Both the position numbers and the translations under genes were made by a program. The notes under the pieces are model-generated. The model worked only from the letters and a program-made list of their open reading frames with translations, had not been told where the DNA came from and did not search any database. Below are positions 25,975 to 36,038 of a stretch of DNA of 64,000 bases, one piece after another; the stretch's first letter is position 1, and every line of letters begins with the position of its first letter. Source of the DNA: Nitrospirota bacterium. Lineage in GTDB: Bacteria > Nitrospirota > Nitrospiria > Nitrospirales > Nitrospiraceae. The stretch lies in contig JAGWTI010000001.1 in NCBI GenBank assembly GCA_028876065.1, forward strand, positions 1 to 64,000, read 5' to 3'.

Positions 25975-28928
25975 GGGGCGGTCTCCTGGAGAAACGCGGT
26001 GAGCGCCTGGGCGAGCGCGACCAGTTCATCGGCCAGACCCAGGCAGGCCTGCACGGCGGTCTCTTGGTCGCGATGTTGGCCTCGACCTTCGAGTTCCGTC
26101 GCCTGGCCCGAGGCGCGCCTGGCGCAAAAGTTGCCCACCATGCCCTTCACCCGGTGTGCGATCCGGGCGATCTTCTCGTAATCGTGCCGGGCCAGGGTCT
26201 CCTGCAACTCGGCGATGACCTGGGGATAGTGCAGCAGGAACAGCCGGGCCATCTGCCGGAGGAGCGCGATATCGCCGTCCAAATTTGCCAAGGCTTCGCT
26301 GATATTGAAGACCGGCTCCCGAGCTGCGCCTGGAGGGGGCGGCGGAGGGGCGCTCGAGTCGTCGCCTTGCTTCCCGTGATGTCCCTGTTGCGCGCCTGCG
26401 CCAGCCGACACCCATCGTGAGAGGACGGAGCGGAGCGAGTCCGTGGTGACGGGTTTCGCAAGGTAGTCGTCCATGCCGGCGGCGAGGCACCGCTCCCGGT
26501 CCCCCGGCAGGTGATTGGCGGTCATGGCGATGATCGGGATGTGAGGCGCGCCGGATTTCCGGTTCGGGGTTTGAGGTTCCGGGTTCGAGGTTGATTCGCC
26601 TCGCGCCCCGCACCCCGTACCCCGCGCCTGGGCTTCCCGTTCCCGAATGAGCCGCGTGGCTTCATAACCGTCCATTTCCGGCATCTGACAATCCATCAGA
26701 ATGCCGACATAGGGGGTCCGCGCCAGCGCGGCCAGCGCTTCGCGGCCGTTGGCGGCCACATCGGCCTGATAGCCGAGCTTCTGCAGCAGTCGGACCGCCA
26801 CGGTTTGGTTGACCTCGTTGTCTTCGACGACCAGCAGCCGGCTGTCGGAAGTCGCCGGCGGTGCGTCGATCCGGCGCACGCGGGTCTCGGCGGAAGTACA
26901 GGTGTCCCCCTCCAACAAGAGCGCGGTCTGCCGTTGAAGCGCGGACCGTGTGATGGGCTTGCCCAGATAGGCGATGCGCGTGCCGGCCTCGGGTGCGAGG
27001 TTGGCTGCCTGTGCGGCCGGGGTGAGCGACAGCACCGACGTGGCCGTCAGCGCCGGATCGGCGACGATGGCCGGGGCCTCGCATGGCCCACGCAAGTTGT
27101 GGTCGAGGATGGCGAGCGTGAACGGCCGCGCTCGTGCGGCCGCATCCCGCAGCAGCATCATCGCGCGCGGGCCGTCGTCCTCGCAGATGTCGGTGAGGCC
27201 CCGGGCGGCGAGGTGTTGGCGCAAGAGCAGCCGTATCGTGTCCGAGCCGGACACGATCAACACGCGGGCGTGGGGCGGCGCAGGGGCCGGTTGCGGCTGG
27301 GGCGGTCGGGCGCGCAACGTCACGGTGAACCAGAAGGTGCTGCCCCGGCCCGGCTCGCTCTCGAGGCCGATGGTGCCGCCCATGAGCTCCACCAGCTGCT
27401 TCGAAATGGCCAGACCCAGTCCCGTGCCGCCGAACTTTCTGGTGGTGGAGCTGTCCGCTTGCGCAAAGGGCTGGAACAAGTGCGCGTGCCGGGCGGTCGG
27501 GATGCCGATGCCGGTGTCCGTCACGGAAAAACGCAGTCGCGTTTCTCGTTGCGCGTCAAGCGTATCTCGCGGGTCGGAAGGAAGCGCTTCACGAGATGCG
27601 AACGACGCTTCACGGTCTTCGAGGTCGACCCGGACGACCACCTCGCCCCGCGCGGTGAACTTGATCGCATTGCCGACCAGGTTGGTGAGCACTTGACGGA
27701 GCCGTTTGGGATCCCCTTGCACCGCCGCGGGGACTCCCGGGGCGACCAGTCCGGCGACGTCGACCCCTTTGCGCGAAGCCTGTTCCGCCAGCAGCCCGAC
27801 GACGTCTTCCACCAGCGCCGGCAGATCGCACTCCACGGTCTCCAGGGCGAGCTTGCCGGCTTCGATCTTGGAGAAGTCCAGAATGTCGTTGATGATATCG
27901 AGTAACACCTCCGCCGACCGCTTGGCCGTGGCGGCGAAATCCGCCTGCTCGGCGGAGAGGGGGCTGTCCCGCAGGAGTTCCAGCATGCCGATGACTCCGT
28001 TGAGCGGGGTCCGGATTTCGTGGCTCATGGTGGCCAGGAACCGGGCTTTGATCTGCGCGGCCTCCTCCGCCTTGGCCAGGGCCAAGTCCAACTCGACATT
28101 CTTGTTCACGACGATGTCCGTGAGGCTGCGCATGGCCCGCTCGGTCCGCCGGATCTCGGTCACGTTGGCGCCGTAGGCGCGGAGCCGTCGGCAGGACGGA
28201 ACGGCGCAGAAGGTCCAGGCGTAGCACAGGTCTTCGATCATGACCTCGACCGGCTCGGCGCAGGTCTGTTCGGTCAGGCAGGCGCGGATCAGATCGGTCA
28301 GATTGCCGGGCAGGGTCGCCGGGAACCCCCGCTCCGTATAGCCGAACCGTTCCAGGAGCCGGAGCATCTCGCGGTTGGCGTAGAGGAGGTGTCCCTCCTC
28401 ATCCATCTCAACGATCGGAAACGGGCTTTCTTCGGGGATCGAGGCGAGGCGCTGCAGGTCTCGTTCCATCTGCACGTGGAGGCTGCGATCAAGAAAGCTG
28501 AACAGGACGCCGGCGGTTTCCTGGCCGAACAGGGGAAGGCATTGGTATTCGACCGGCATCCACCGTCCATTGCGGGCTCGGATCGTGCCCTGCGGGGCCC
28601 AGACCGGCAGACCGGTGTCGAGGACTTGGGCGACCGGGCAGGGTGTCTCGGGCCCGTCCGAGCGAGGGAGGGGCTGCCTCCCGTCCTCTTCCCGACCGGC
28701 CGGTCGCTCGCCGGAGTCCACAAGCCGACACTCGATCAGTTCGTGGAGCGGCCGACCCAGGCAATCGGCTTCGGCCCATCCCAACAGCCGGGCGCCTTCG
28801 GCATTCAGCGAGACGATCCCTCCCCGGGCATCCACCAGGCAGAGCCCCACCGGCACGGCCTGATAGACCGCGTCGGAGAGGGTCCGAGCCAGGCTGCGCA
28901 GGGCATGATGAGGCGTGCGCCGGGGCAT
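25962..28928 (-). CDS. Hybrid sensor histidine kinase (PAS-HisKA-HATPase-REC-REC-Hpt)
   Basis: 988 residues from the ATG at 28928, one base after the upstream HD-GYP stop. Order: PAS-like region (about 15-280), HisKA with phospho-His about 303 ([15 protein letters not shown]), HATPase ([31 protein letters not shown]), a degenerate receiver (SGSDTIRLLLRQHL, lacking the acidic pair), a canonical receiver ([25 protein letters not shown]) and Hpt (IAHRVKGMVGNFCA). The second receiver holds a 26-residue in-frame insertion from a word repeat (26555-26632). Probably phosphorylates the PleD-like protein. Confidence 0.9.
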   Translation of the reverse strand: MPRRTPHHALRSLARTLSDAVYQAVPVGLCLVDARGGIVSLNAEGARLLGWAEADCLGRPLHELIECRLVDSGERPAGREEDGRQPLPRSDGPETPCPVAQVLDTGLPVWAPQGTIRARNGRWMPVEYQCLPLFGQETAGVLFSFLDRSLHVQMERDLQRLASIPEESPFPIVEMDEEGHLLYANREMLRLLERFGYTERGFPATLPGNLTDLIRACLTEQTCAEPVEVMIEDLCYAWTFCAVPSCRRLRAYGANVTEIRRTERAMRSLTDIVVNKNVELDLALAKAEEAAQIKARFLATMSHEIRTPLNGVIGMLELLRDSPLSAEQADFAATAKRSAEVLLDIINDILDFSKIEAGKLALETVECDLPALVEDVVGLLAEQASRKGVDVAGLVAPGVPAAVQGDPKRLRQVLTNLVGNAIKFTARGEVVVRVDLEDREASFASREALPSDPRDTLDAQRETRLRFSVTDTGIGIPTARHAHLFQPFAQADSSTTRKFGGTGLGLAISKQLVELMGGTIGLESEPGRGSTFWFTVTLRARPPQPQPAPAPPHARVLIVSGSDTIRLLLRQHLAARGLTDICEDDGPRAMMLLRDAAARARPFTLAILDHNLRGPCEAPAIVADPALTATSVLSLTPAAQAANLAPEAGTRIAYLGKPITRSALQRQTALLLEGDTCTSAETRVRRIDAPPATSDSRLLVVEDNEVNQTVAVRLLQKLGYQADVAANGREALAALARTPYVGILMDCQMPEMDGYEATRLIREREAQARGTGCGARGESTSNPEPQTPNRKSGAPHIPIIAMTANHLPGDRERCLAAGMDDYLAKPVTTDSLRSVLSRWVSAGAGAQQGHHGKQGDDSSAPPPPPPGAAREPVFNISEALANLDGDIALLRQMARLFLLHYPQVIAELQETLARHDYEKIARIAHRVKGMVGNFCARRASGQATELEGRGQHRDQETAVQACLGLADELVALAQALTAFLQETAPCKS
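26555..26632 (-). repeat. Word-repeat element inserted in frame in a receiver domain
   Basis: On the minus strand it reads as GGGTACGGGGTGCGGGG words, a GCGAATCAAC centre, then CTCGAACCCGGAACCTCAAA words: two imperfect inverted arms. It encodes [20 protein letters not shown] between RERE and IPIIAMTAN of the receiver. An almost identical element lies at 33397-33489 at the same domain position in another kinase. Confidence 0.75.
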
Positions 28929-28929
28929 G

Positions 28930-30246
28930 TCAGCGCCACGCCCCGGCGGTGAGCGGCATCCTCGTCGAGGCCTCGCAATAATGCAGCACATCCACCCGTT
29001 CGACCTCGGCGTCCAGGACGCGGAGAATCGCGCGGGCCGGCTCGCCCGGCTGGGCTTCGGCCAAGTCGATGAGCTTGGGCTGGGCATAGGGACGGCCCTG
29101 GGTATCGGTGATCAACTTGACGCAGGGCTTGAGCCGCTCCTTTTGGTTGACGGCGTACACCACGGCCCGTTCTCCCGTGCTGAGTTCAACCAGGCTGCCG
29201 AAGGGATACACGCCCAGACATTGGATGAGCCACTCCACCAGGGTGCGGTCGAACTGGTGTTTGAGGCCGAGTTGAAACAGTTGGCGCACGGTTTGGCCCG
29301 GAGAGAGCGGAGGGCGGCCTTTCCGCCGGCTGGCCATGGCATCGTAGGCATCCACCAAGCCGACGATCTGACTGGGCAGGGCAATTCTCGATCCCCGGAG
29401 GCCGTCCGGATATCCGGATCCGTCCATCCGCTCATGATGTTCGGCGATGACGGCGCGGGTGATGGCCGGCAGCGGCCCCGTGCCCGAGAGCACGGCCAGG
29501 CCGATCCGGGGATGGAGCCGCAGGAGCGCCAGGTCCTGCTCCGTGTGGCGGCCGGGTTTGTGGAGGAGGTTTTGCGGGAGACGGGTCTCGCCGATATCGT
29601 GCAGCAAAGCGCCCAGGCCGAGTTGCTCCAGAGATCCGTCGGTCAGGCCGTGCGCACGGCCGACGATGAGCGAGAAAATGCACACATCCACCGCATGCGC
29701 GAACAGGTCCGTATCCAGACGCTTCATCTGCTCCAGTTGGGTCAACGTCAGCATCGCGACGGGGTACTCCGTCAGCCGGTCGAGGACGGAGGTGACGACG
29801 GTGCGGAGACCCTGGCTGTCCAGCGGCGCGCCGGCCTTGAGGTCGGTGAAGATCCGTTCGACGGCCGCCCGCGCGTCGGCGCGCAGGGCGCGCGCCTGCG
29901 CCACTTCCTGCTCGAACCGAGCTTGAAACGCCTCCGTACGTTGCGGCGGCTGGGGTGTGGCCTCCGCCGTCCGGGTCGGACGCACAGGGGCATCGGCGGG
30001 TGCCACATCGAGGCCTCGGGAGGGATCGATCATCACCTGGCTGATGCCATAGGCCTTGAGGCGCGCCAGATCTTCTTTCCGCTGGAGCAACCACCGGTGC
30101 TTGAAAAACGGAGTGTGGAACCAGGAGCGGTCCAGCCCCACGATGTACATGCCCAGCCGGACTTGCTCGATGGGAATCGCTTTCCCCTGGCTCATCGCAG
30201 CTCCCTCGACCGATCCGACCGGTGCGTCGTCATTGGGCTGATCCAT
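28930..30246 (-). CDS. HD-GYP c-di-GMP phosphodiesterase
   Basis: 438 residues from the ATG at 30246, preceded by GGAGGGAGGAGTG; a longer open frame upstream is Arg/Pro-rich and not credible. N-terminal DUF3391 (IPIEQVRLGMYIVGLDRSWF, about 20-100), then HD-GYP with LLHDIGETRLP, the HHERMDGSGYP signature and DAYDAMASRRKGRPPLSPGQ. All metal ligands appear present. First gene of the HD-GYP / hybrid kinase / PleD-like operon. It degrades c-di-GMP, opposing the cyclase. Confidence 0.93.
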   Translation of the reverse strand: MDQPNDDAPVGSVEGAAMSQGKAIPIEQVRLGMYIVGLDRSWFHTPFFKHRWLLQRKEDLARLKAYGISQVMIDPSRGLDVAPADAPVRPTRTAEATPQPPQRTEAFQARFEQEVAQARALRADARAAVERIFTDLKAGAPLDSQGLRTVVTSVLDRLTEYPVAMLTLTQLEQMKRLDTDLFAHAVDVCIFSLIVGRAHGLTDGSLEQLGLGALLHDIGETRLPQNLLHKPGRHTEQDLALLRLHPRIGLAVLSGTGPLPAITRAVIAEHHERMDGSGYPDGLRGSRIALPSQIVGLVDAYDAMASRRKGRPPLSPGQTVRQLFQLGLKHQFDRTLVEWLIQCLGVYPFGSLVELSTGERAVVYAVNQKERLKPCVKLITDTQGRPYAQPKLIDLAEAQPGEPARAILRVLDAEVERVDVLHYCEASTRMPLTAGAWR

Positions 30247-30598
30247 ACGGCACTCCTCCCTCCGCACCGGTCGCGCACATTTGATCCGGAGCAGGCCAAG
30301 GCTGTGGCGCCTCGTCCCGGATGGTAGTCTGCAACTCGGTTCGGCACCTTGTGCCGCGCCTCGACGAGCGTCCGGCCGGCCTGGACGCGACGGTGGCGTT
30401 CGGTGACTCCGCAGGGGCGCCTCCCGTGCCGGCGAGGCAGGGCACGACGGGAAGCGTGGGGGGCGCGACGAGGCGGACCGGGCAGGCGGTGGCCCGATCC
30501 TTCGCAAGCAAGGACCGTCGTCGAGGCAATGATCCGATAGTCGGCCGTTCCATGGCGTTCCTTGTCGGGCATTCCCTGCCCGGCGTCGAACCGATCCG
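30247..30598. other. Non-coding gap before the HD-GYP operon
   Basis: 352 nt between the HD-GYP start and the stop of the minus-strand gene at 30599. I found no gene, no FliA-like TCAAG/CCGATA pair on the minus strand and no sigma-54 site. It should hold the promoter of the HD-GYP operon, possibly a housekeeping one I cannot recognise. Confidence 0.5.
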
Positions 30599-32791
30599 TT
30601 AGGTCGTGACGGGCGCCAGCCTGCCTTTCCTGTGCACGCTGGCCTTCAACACGTCCGTCAGCTGCTCGGCCGGCATCGGCCGGCTGAACAGGTAGCCCTG
30701 CGCTTCGTCGCATCCTGCGGTGCGCAGGAAGGCCATCTGCTCCTCGGTTTCGATGCCTTCGGCCAAGACCTGCAATTTCAAGCTGTGCGACATGGCGATG
30801 ATCGCCTTGATGATCGTCGCGTCCTCCTGGTTGACCGTGCAGTCTTTCACGAACGACCGGTCGATCTTGAGCGTGTCCAGCGGGAGGCGGCGCAGGTAGC
30901 TCAATGAGGAATAGCCGGTCCCGAAATCGTCCATGGATAGGTGGACGCCCAACGCGCGCAGCTCGCGCAACGTGGCCATGGATGATTCGCCGTCCTGCAT
31001 GATCATGCTCTCGGTCAACTCCAGGTCCAGACAGCGGGGATTCAGGTCGGTGGCCAGCAGGATGCGCGTGACGACGTGCAGGAGGTTCTGGCGCTGGAAC
31101 TGGCGGGCCGAGAGATTCACCGCAACCCGCAACCCGCCCAAGCCCATCTCGTGCCAGACTCGGGTCTGCGCGCAGGCCCGTTGCAGGACCCACTCGCCGA
31201 GGGGGATGATGAGGCCCGTTTCCTCCGCGATGGGGATGAATTGCATGGGCGACACCAGCCCGAGCTCCGGATGTTGCCAGCGGACCAGCGCTTCCGCCCC
31301 GATGATTCGTCCGGTGTCGAGCGCGACGAGCGGTTGGTAGTGGAGGAGGAACTCCTCCCGCTCCAGGGCCTTGTGCAGGCGGTTTTCGATGGCCAGCCGC
31401 TCGCCCGCCGAGGCGTTCATGGATTGGGAATAGAACTGGTAATTGCTCCGCCCCGACTGTTTGGCGTGGTACGTGGCGGTATCGGCGTTCTTCAACAACT
31501 GGTCGGCGCTCTCGCCGTCGAGCGGGAACAGGGCGATCCCGATGCTGGCCGAGATGAAGATTTCCTGGCCGTCCAGGTGGAAGGGTTTGGCCAAGCTCGC
31601 GAGGATGCGCCGGGCCACTTTGGCCGCATCCGGGGCGCCGGCGATCCGATTCAGCAGGATGGTGAACTCGTCGCCGCCCAAACGGGCCAGCGACGAGCCG
31701 CGCTCCCAGACGCCGGCCAGCGGAGCGTGATCTTCCTGCGGCCGCCCGACCGAGTCGCTGGTGCGCACGCAGGACTTCAGCCGGTCGCTGACTTCCTGCA
31801 GGAGCCGGTCTCCCTGCTGGTGTCCCAGGGTGTCGTTGATCAATTTGAAACGGTCGAGGTCCAGGAGCAACGTGGCCGCCAGGTGCCCCTGGCGCTGCGC
31901 ATCGGCGACGGCCTGCGCCAGCCGGTCGCGGTACAAGAGGCGGTTCGGCAAGCCCGTCAGGCTGTCGTAATAGGCCAGAAAGTCCAGGTGCTCCTGCGCG
32001 CGCTTGCGCTCGGTGATGTCCTGAATGGTGCCGACCAGCGCCGCGGGCCGGCCCGCTTCGTTGCAGACGAGTTCTCCTTGCTGGTGGACGATCCGGATCG
32101 CGCCGTCGGGGCCGCACATTCTGTGATCCAGGCTGAGGCCTGTCCGTTGGGCGACCGCATCGGCGAAGGCCTCGCTGACGTGCGTCCGGTCGTCGGGGTG
32201 GACGCATTGCAGATAGGCGTCATAGGTGGCGCAGGCATCCGGATCCGGACGTCCCAGAAGGCGTCGCCCTTCCTCGGACAGATGAAAAGCCTGGGTGGTC
32301 AGGTTCCACTCCCAGTTGCCCAGATGGGCGATGCGCTGGGCGTTGGCCAGATAGGCCTCGCTCTTGCGCAATGCCTCCACCGTCGAGTTGGCCCGCAGCA
32401 GATAGCGGACGCGGTGGCCTAGGATCGTGCCGTTGAAGGGTTTTTGAGCGAAGTCGGTGGCGCCGGCCTCGTAAGCGCGGGTGATGGACTCGGTATCGTC
32501 CAGTCCGGTGAGCATCAGGATCGGCGTGCGGTTGCCTCCTGGCAACCGGCGCAGCGCGATGCAGGTGTCGAAGCCGTCCATGCCGCCGGGCATCATGACA
32601 TCCAGCAGCACGATATCCGGGCGCAGGCGTTCGAATACGGCCAGGGCGTCCTTGCCGTCGGCGGCTTCTTCCACGGCCAACCCTTCCTGTTCCAGTGCGG
32701 CCCGCGCGAGCAGCCGAAGCATGGCGTCGTCGTCGACGATCAACGCCGACGGGCGTTGGCTGGGCGCGGGCCTGTCGTGAAGGGCCGTCAT
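30599..32791 (-). CDS. Response regulator with REC-PAS-GGDEF-EAL domains
   Basis: 730 residues from the ATG at 32791, which overlaps the upstream kinase stop (ATGA). REC ([26 protein letters not shown]), PAS/PAC (about 160-290), GGDEF ([15 protein letters not shown]) and EAL ([27 protein letters not shown]). A 20-residue insertion (codons 31688-31747, [20 protein letters not shown]) separates the I-site RTSD from GGDEF, which normally lie four residues closer together in the chain. Likely output of the H-NOX-linked kinase. EAL residues look active, so net c-di-GMP hydrolysis is plausible. Confidence 0.9.
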   Translation of the reverse strand: MTALHDRPAPSQRPSALIVDDDAMLRLLARAALEQEGLAVEEAADGKDALAVFERLRPDIVLLDVMMPGGMDGFDTCIALRRLPGGNRTPILMLTGLDDTESITRAYEAGATDFAQKPFNGTILGHRVRYLLRANSTVEALRKSEAYLANAQRIAHLGNWEWNLTTQAFHLSEEGRRLLGRPDPDACATYDAYLQCVHPDDRTHVSEAFADAVAQRTGLSLDHRMCGPDGAIRIVHQQGELVCNEAGRPAALVGTIQDITERKRAQEHLDFLAYYDSLTGLPNRLLYRDRLAQAVADAQRQGHLAATLLLDLDRFKLINDTLGHQQGDRLLQEVSDRLKSCVRTSDSVGRPQEDHAPLAGVWERGSSLARLGGDEFTILLNRIAGAPDAAKVARRILASLAKPFHLDGQEIFISASIGIALFPLDGESADQLLKNADTATYHAKQSGRSNYQFYSQSMNASAGERLAIENRLHKALEREEFLLHYQPLVALDTGRIIGAEALVRWQHPELGLVSPMQFIPIAEETGLIIPLGEWVLQRACAQTRVWHEMGLGGLRVAVNLSARQFQRQNLLHVVTRILLATDLNPRCLDLELTESMIMQDGESSMATLRELRALGVHLSMDDFGTGYSSLSYLRRLPLDTLKIDRSFVKDCTVNQEDATIIKAIIAMSHSLKLQVLAEGIETEEQMAFLRTAGCDEAQGYLFSRPMPAEQLTDVLKASVHRKGRLAPVTT

Positions 32792-35307
32792 TTGATCCCC
32801 GCCAGGTGTTCGACCGGCTGTTGCGTCAGATAGTCGTTCAGAGCCTTGTGGGTGTCCGCAAGATCGGCTTCGACCTGCGCCAGCACCGCCTCGGCTTGGG
32901 CCAGGTCCTTGCCGCGCCCCATGGTCTCCAGTGCTTTGCAACGGTGGGACAGGCCGGTGGCGCCCAGGGCCGCGCTGCTGGATTTGAGGCTATGGGCCGC
33001 CCGTTCAAGAGCGGAGGCATCGCCCTGCCGGAGGGCCTCGCGCATGGCGGCAAGCAGGCCGGGAGAGTCGGCCAGATACAAGCCGATGACACGTTGGACC
33101 AGGCCTGGATGGGTACCTTGCCGCAGCGCGCGCAGTTGCTCCAGCGGCTGGGGATCGAGCGGCGAATGTTGAACGCCGAATGCAGCGTGATGAAGGCCTG
33201 TGTCGGCGATCCGAGTCTTCCCCGTATCCTTCATCATTCCGCGTTCATCGCTGTTTTTCGTGAGCCACTGCATCAGTACTCCCTTGAGACCCTCGCGTTG
33301 AAAAGGCTTCGTGAGCACGTCATCCATGCCGGCGGCCAAACAGTCGGCCCGGTCGCTCTCGCGGACGTGGGCGGTCAACGCGACGATCGGCATCCGGTTG
33401 GGCGTGCCGGGTTCCCGGTTCGGGGTTTGAGGTTCTGGGTTCGAGGTTGATTCGCCTCGTACCCCGTACCCCGTACCCTGCGCCTGGGTTTCCCGTTCTC
33501 TGATGCGGCGGGCGGCTTCCAATCCATCCATTTCCGGCATTTGGCAATCCATCAACACCAGGTCGTATGAGCGGCGGAGCAGCGCTTCAAGCGCCTCCCG
33601 GCCGTTTGCCACGACGTCCACCCGGCACCCGAAACTCTCGATCATGGCTTGCGCCACTTGCTGGTTGACAAGATTATCGTCGGCTAATAGGACCGTTCCC
33701 TTGAGCGGGCGCTCCGATTCTTCCCGCTCTGCGACCGCTGGCCCGGCGTCCGCCGTGCCTATGCAGACGGCCGGTTTGTCGCAGTCGGGGGGGGCGTCGT
33801 CCGCCACGGGCGGGCCGAAGGGGACCATAAACCAGAAGGTGCTGCCCAGGCCCTGCCGGCTCTCGATGCCGATCGTTCCGCCCATCAACAGCACGAGCTG
33901 TTTGGAAATGGCCAAGCCCAGGCCCGTGCCTCCGTATTTCCTCGTCGTGGAGCCGTCCGCCTGGGTGAAGGCGTGAAAGAGCCGACCTTGCTGTTCGGCG
34001 GTCAAGCCGATGCCCGTGTCGATTACTGAAAAACGCAATGTCGCATCGCATCGCTCGTGAAGCGTATCTCGTGGTTCGGTAGGGGGCGCTTCACGGCCTT
34101 CCAGTTCGACGCGCAGAGTGATCGACCCGCGTTCCGTGAACTTGATTGCGTTGCTGATCAGATTGGCCAGTATCTGCCGGAGGCGGCCCTGGTCGCCGCG
34201 GACGAAGACCGGCACCGCGGGCCGGATATCGCAGGACAGCCGTAGGTCCTTGGCCTCGGCCAGCGAGGTGAACAACTGGACCGCTTCCAGAACGGCCTTC
34301 CGCAAGTCGAAGTCCATCGGGTCCAATTCCATTCGGCCTGCTTCGATCTTGGAAAAATCCAGGAGGTCGTTGATGATCCGCAGCAGGGCCTTGCCGGATT
34401 GCTGGATGGCTTCGGCAAAACGGCGCGGCGAGCCCTGGAGCTGGCTGTGCAGGAGCAACTCGGCCATGCCCAGCACCCCGTTCATCGGCGTCCTGATCTC
34501 ATGGCTCATGTTGGCGAGAAATTGACTTTTGGCCCGGTTGGCGGCTTCCGCCGTTTCCTTGGCCTGGTGGAGATCAGCCTCCGCACTCTTGCGTTCGATG
34601 AACTGGCCGATCTGGCTGCCGACGACTCCCAACATCCTGAGCAGGTCGCCGTCCGGTTCCCGGCTCTCGTGGCTGAAGAACTCGAAAATCCCAAGCACAT
34701 CGTTTCCCAACAGGATGGGAAAGGCGAAGGCGCCGTGCAGACCGGCCTGTGACGCGAGCCGCGCCCGGGGAAAGTTGTCGTCCATGGTAACGTCCGGAAT
34801 CCACACCGGTTCCTTGCCGGCCCAGACGCGGCCGGGCAGCCCGACCCCAAAGGCCAAGGTCATCCGCCGCGTCTCGGCTTCGAATGCGGTCTCGCGGCCG
34901 GCCGTCGGATGCCAGAGTTCCACGTGGTGCAGCAGCGCCGTGGCGTGATCCATCTTCCACAGGACGCCCAAGTCCCAGCCCAGCCCCGTGCAGATGATGT
35001 CCAGAATCCTGGAGGCGGCCTCCGCCAGGGACCCGGCCTCCGCCAGGACGCGGGTCGCGGCATATTGCGCGGCCAGGCTGCGTTCGCGCTTGAGGCGCTC
35101 GGCCACTTCCCCGGTCAATCGTTCGTTGGCCAGCGCCAGGGCTTTCGTGCGATTGAGAATCCCCTGTTCGAGCCGATCCGCGGCCGCCCGAAGCTCCTCG
35201 TTGGCCCGGTACAAGTCGAGGCTCTTGGCTTCCAGCAGGCTCTCGGCCTGCTGGCGAGCCAGCCGTTCGCGCGTCAACCGGCGTTGAAGGAGTTCTACCT
35301 CGGTCAT
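32788..35307 (-). CDS. Hybrid histidine kinase (GAF-HisKA-HATPase-REC-Hpt), H-NOX partner
   Basis: 839 residues. N-terminal coiled coil (about 1-75), GAF (about 80-230), HisKA with His about 269 ([15 protein letters not shown]), HATPase ([18 protein letters not shown]), REC ([29 protein letters not shown]) and Hpt ([14 protein letters not shown]). It starts 10 nt after the H-NOX stop, the usual arrangement for H-NOX-associated kinases, and no membrane helix is seen, so NO input through H-NOX is inferred. Two repeat-derived insertions lie in REC (33397-33489) and in the REC-Hpt linker (33161-33252). Confidence 0.9.
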   Translation of the reverse strand: MTEVELLQRRLTRERLARQQAESLLEAKSLDLYRANEELRAAADRLEQGILNRTKALALANERLTGEVAERLKRERSLAAQYAATRVLAEAGSLAEAASRILDIICTGLGWDLGVLWKMDHATALLHHVELWHPTAGRETAFEAETRRMTLAFGVGLPGRVWAGKEPVWIPDVTMDDNFPRARLASQAGLHGAFAFPILLGNDVLGIFEFFSHESREPDGDLLRMLGVVGSQIGQFIERKSAEADLHQAKETAEAANRAKSQFLANMSHEIRTPMNGVLGMAELLLHSQLQGSPRRFAEAIQQSGKALLRIINDLLDFSKIEAGRMELDPMDFDLRKAVLEAVQLFTSLAEAKDLRLSCDIRPAVPVFVRGDQGRLRQILANLISNAIKFTERGSITLRVELEGREAPPTEPRDTLHERCDATLRFSVIDTGIGLTAEQQGRLFHAFTQADGSTTRKYGGTGLGLAISKQLVLLMGGTIGIESRQGLGSTFWFMVPFGPPVADDAPPDCDKPAVCIGTADAGPAVAEREESERPLKGTVLLADDNLVNQQVAQAMIESFGCRVDVVANGREALEALLRRSYDLVLMDCQMPEMDGLEAARRIRERETQAQGTGYGVRGESTSNPEPQTPNREPGTPNRMPIVALTAHVRESDRADCLAAGMDDVLTKPFQREGLKGVLMQWLTKNSDERGMMKDTGKTRIADTGLHHAAFGVQHSPLDPQPLEQLRALRQGTHPGLVQRVIGLYLADSPGLLAAMREALRQGDASALERAAHSLKSSSAALGATGLSHRCKALETMGRGKDLAQAEAVLAQVEADLADTHKALNDYLTQQPVEHLAGIK
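33161..33252 (-). repeat. Word-repeat palindrome in the REC-Hpt linker of the kinase
   Basis: The plus strand has GAATGTTGAACGCCGAATGC (33163-33182) and GTGATGAAGG, then CCTTCATCATTCCGCGTTCA (33228-33247). The arms are inverted relatives with a 7-nt indel. Read on the minus strand it encodes the linker [20 protein letters not shown] and HAAFGVQHS, unlike any conserved domain. Confidence 0.55.
33397..33489 (-). repeat. Second copy of the CGGGTTCGAGG word element, in frame in REC
   Basis: Shares long near-identical stretches with 26555-26632 (for example GGTTCGAGGTTGATTCGCCT in both). It encodes [20 protein letters not shown] after RRIRERE and before MPIVALTAH, the same receiver-domain position. 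The tandem arm differs by word number (three GTACCCC-type words here). Confidence 0.75.
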
Positions 35308-35317
35308 GCGCCGTTCC

Positions 35318-35872
35318 CTATCTCTGGGGCAGGCGCTGGGTCAAGCTGAAACGAACGGCCGTCCCGCCTCCCTCGTCAAGGTTCGTGCGAGCCAGCTCGA
35401 TCGGCTGGCCGAAATACTCGATACAGCCGAGAATGAGCCCCTCGGCAAGGTCGGAGAACGGACATCGAGAGCGATAGGTCATGTCCATGCGGCCCGGCCC
35501 CGGGTACTGGTATTCGAAATGGGGCAGTTCCGCGTCCGGATAGAGTTTGCGCACTTCGACGTGGATGTAACTTTCGATTTTTCCCAGGAAATCGAAGGCC
35601 GATCCGACCCCGTTGAAAAATTTCGGGTAGGCCTGGGTGAACCGGCCAAAGAGGTGCTGCCCGAAGGTCCGGACGAGGGTCGGCACCGGCAGGCCGGTGG
35701 CGGCGCTCAATTGACCGACCAGGCGGAGCAGCTCTCGGTGATCGTAGGTGCCGACGGTGGTGTAGGCGGCGCCGGACGGCAAGGCCGATTCTTCGATGAT
35801 CCGTTCGACAGTGTCGGCTCCGAAACGGTCTTCGGTCATTTCCAGAAACTCCGTGAAGACGATGCCTTTCAT
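35318..35872 (-). CDS. Heme NO-binding (H-NOX) domain protein
   Basis: 184 residues from the ATG at 35872 ([20 protein letters not shown]), a typical stand-alone bacterial H-NOX length. Proximal heme ligand His104 lies in [20 protein letters not shown]. The heme-propionate motif YxSxR reads Y133-R-S135-R-C137, so the usual Arg is Cys with an Arg one place earlier. H-NOX proteins sense NO and gate a partner kinase or cyclase. Next gene is the hybrid kinase. A FliA-like promoter lies at 36011-36038 upstream. Confidence 0.9.
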   Translation of the reverse strand: MKGIVFTEFLEMTEDRFGADTVERIIEESALPSGAAYTTVGTYDHRELLRLVGQLSAATGLPVPTLVRTFGQHLFGRFTQAYPKFFNGVGSAFDFLGKIESYIHVEVRKLYPDAELPHFEYQYPGPGRMDMTYRSRCPFSDLAEGLILGCIEYFGQPIELARTNLDEGGGTAVRFSLTQRLPQR

Positions 35873-36010
35873 GGCCTTCCCCTTTCCTGTTTCGCTCACG
35901 ATTGGGCGACGCCGATCAAGCGTCGAACGGATTCCGGATCGACGACGGGTGTGAAGTGCGCACCACGGCGGTCCGAATTCACGCGCGTGCGGCTTGCTTG
36001 TGTTGGAATG

Positions 36011-36038
36011 GTATCGGTTTGCGTCGGAAGTGACTTGA
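36011..36038 (-). promoter_or_regulatory. Candidate FliA promoter of the H-NOX/kinase/GGDEF-EAL operon
   Basis: On the minus strand TCAAG (36038-36034), 15 nt, ACCGATAC (36018-36011): identical elements and spacing to the site before flgM. It lies 138 nt before the H-NOX ATG. Its -35 forms part of a palindrome shared with the divergent promoter at 36077. Confidence 0.6.
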
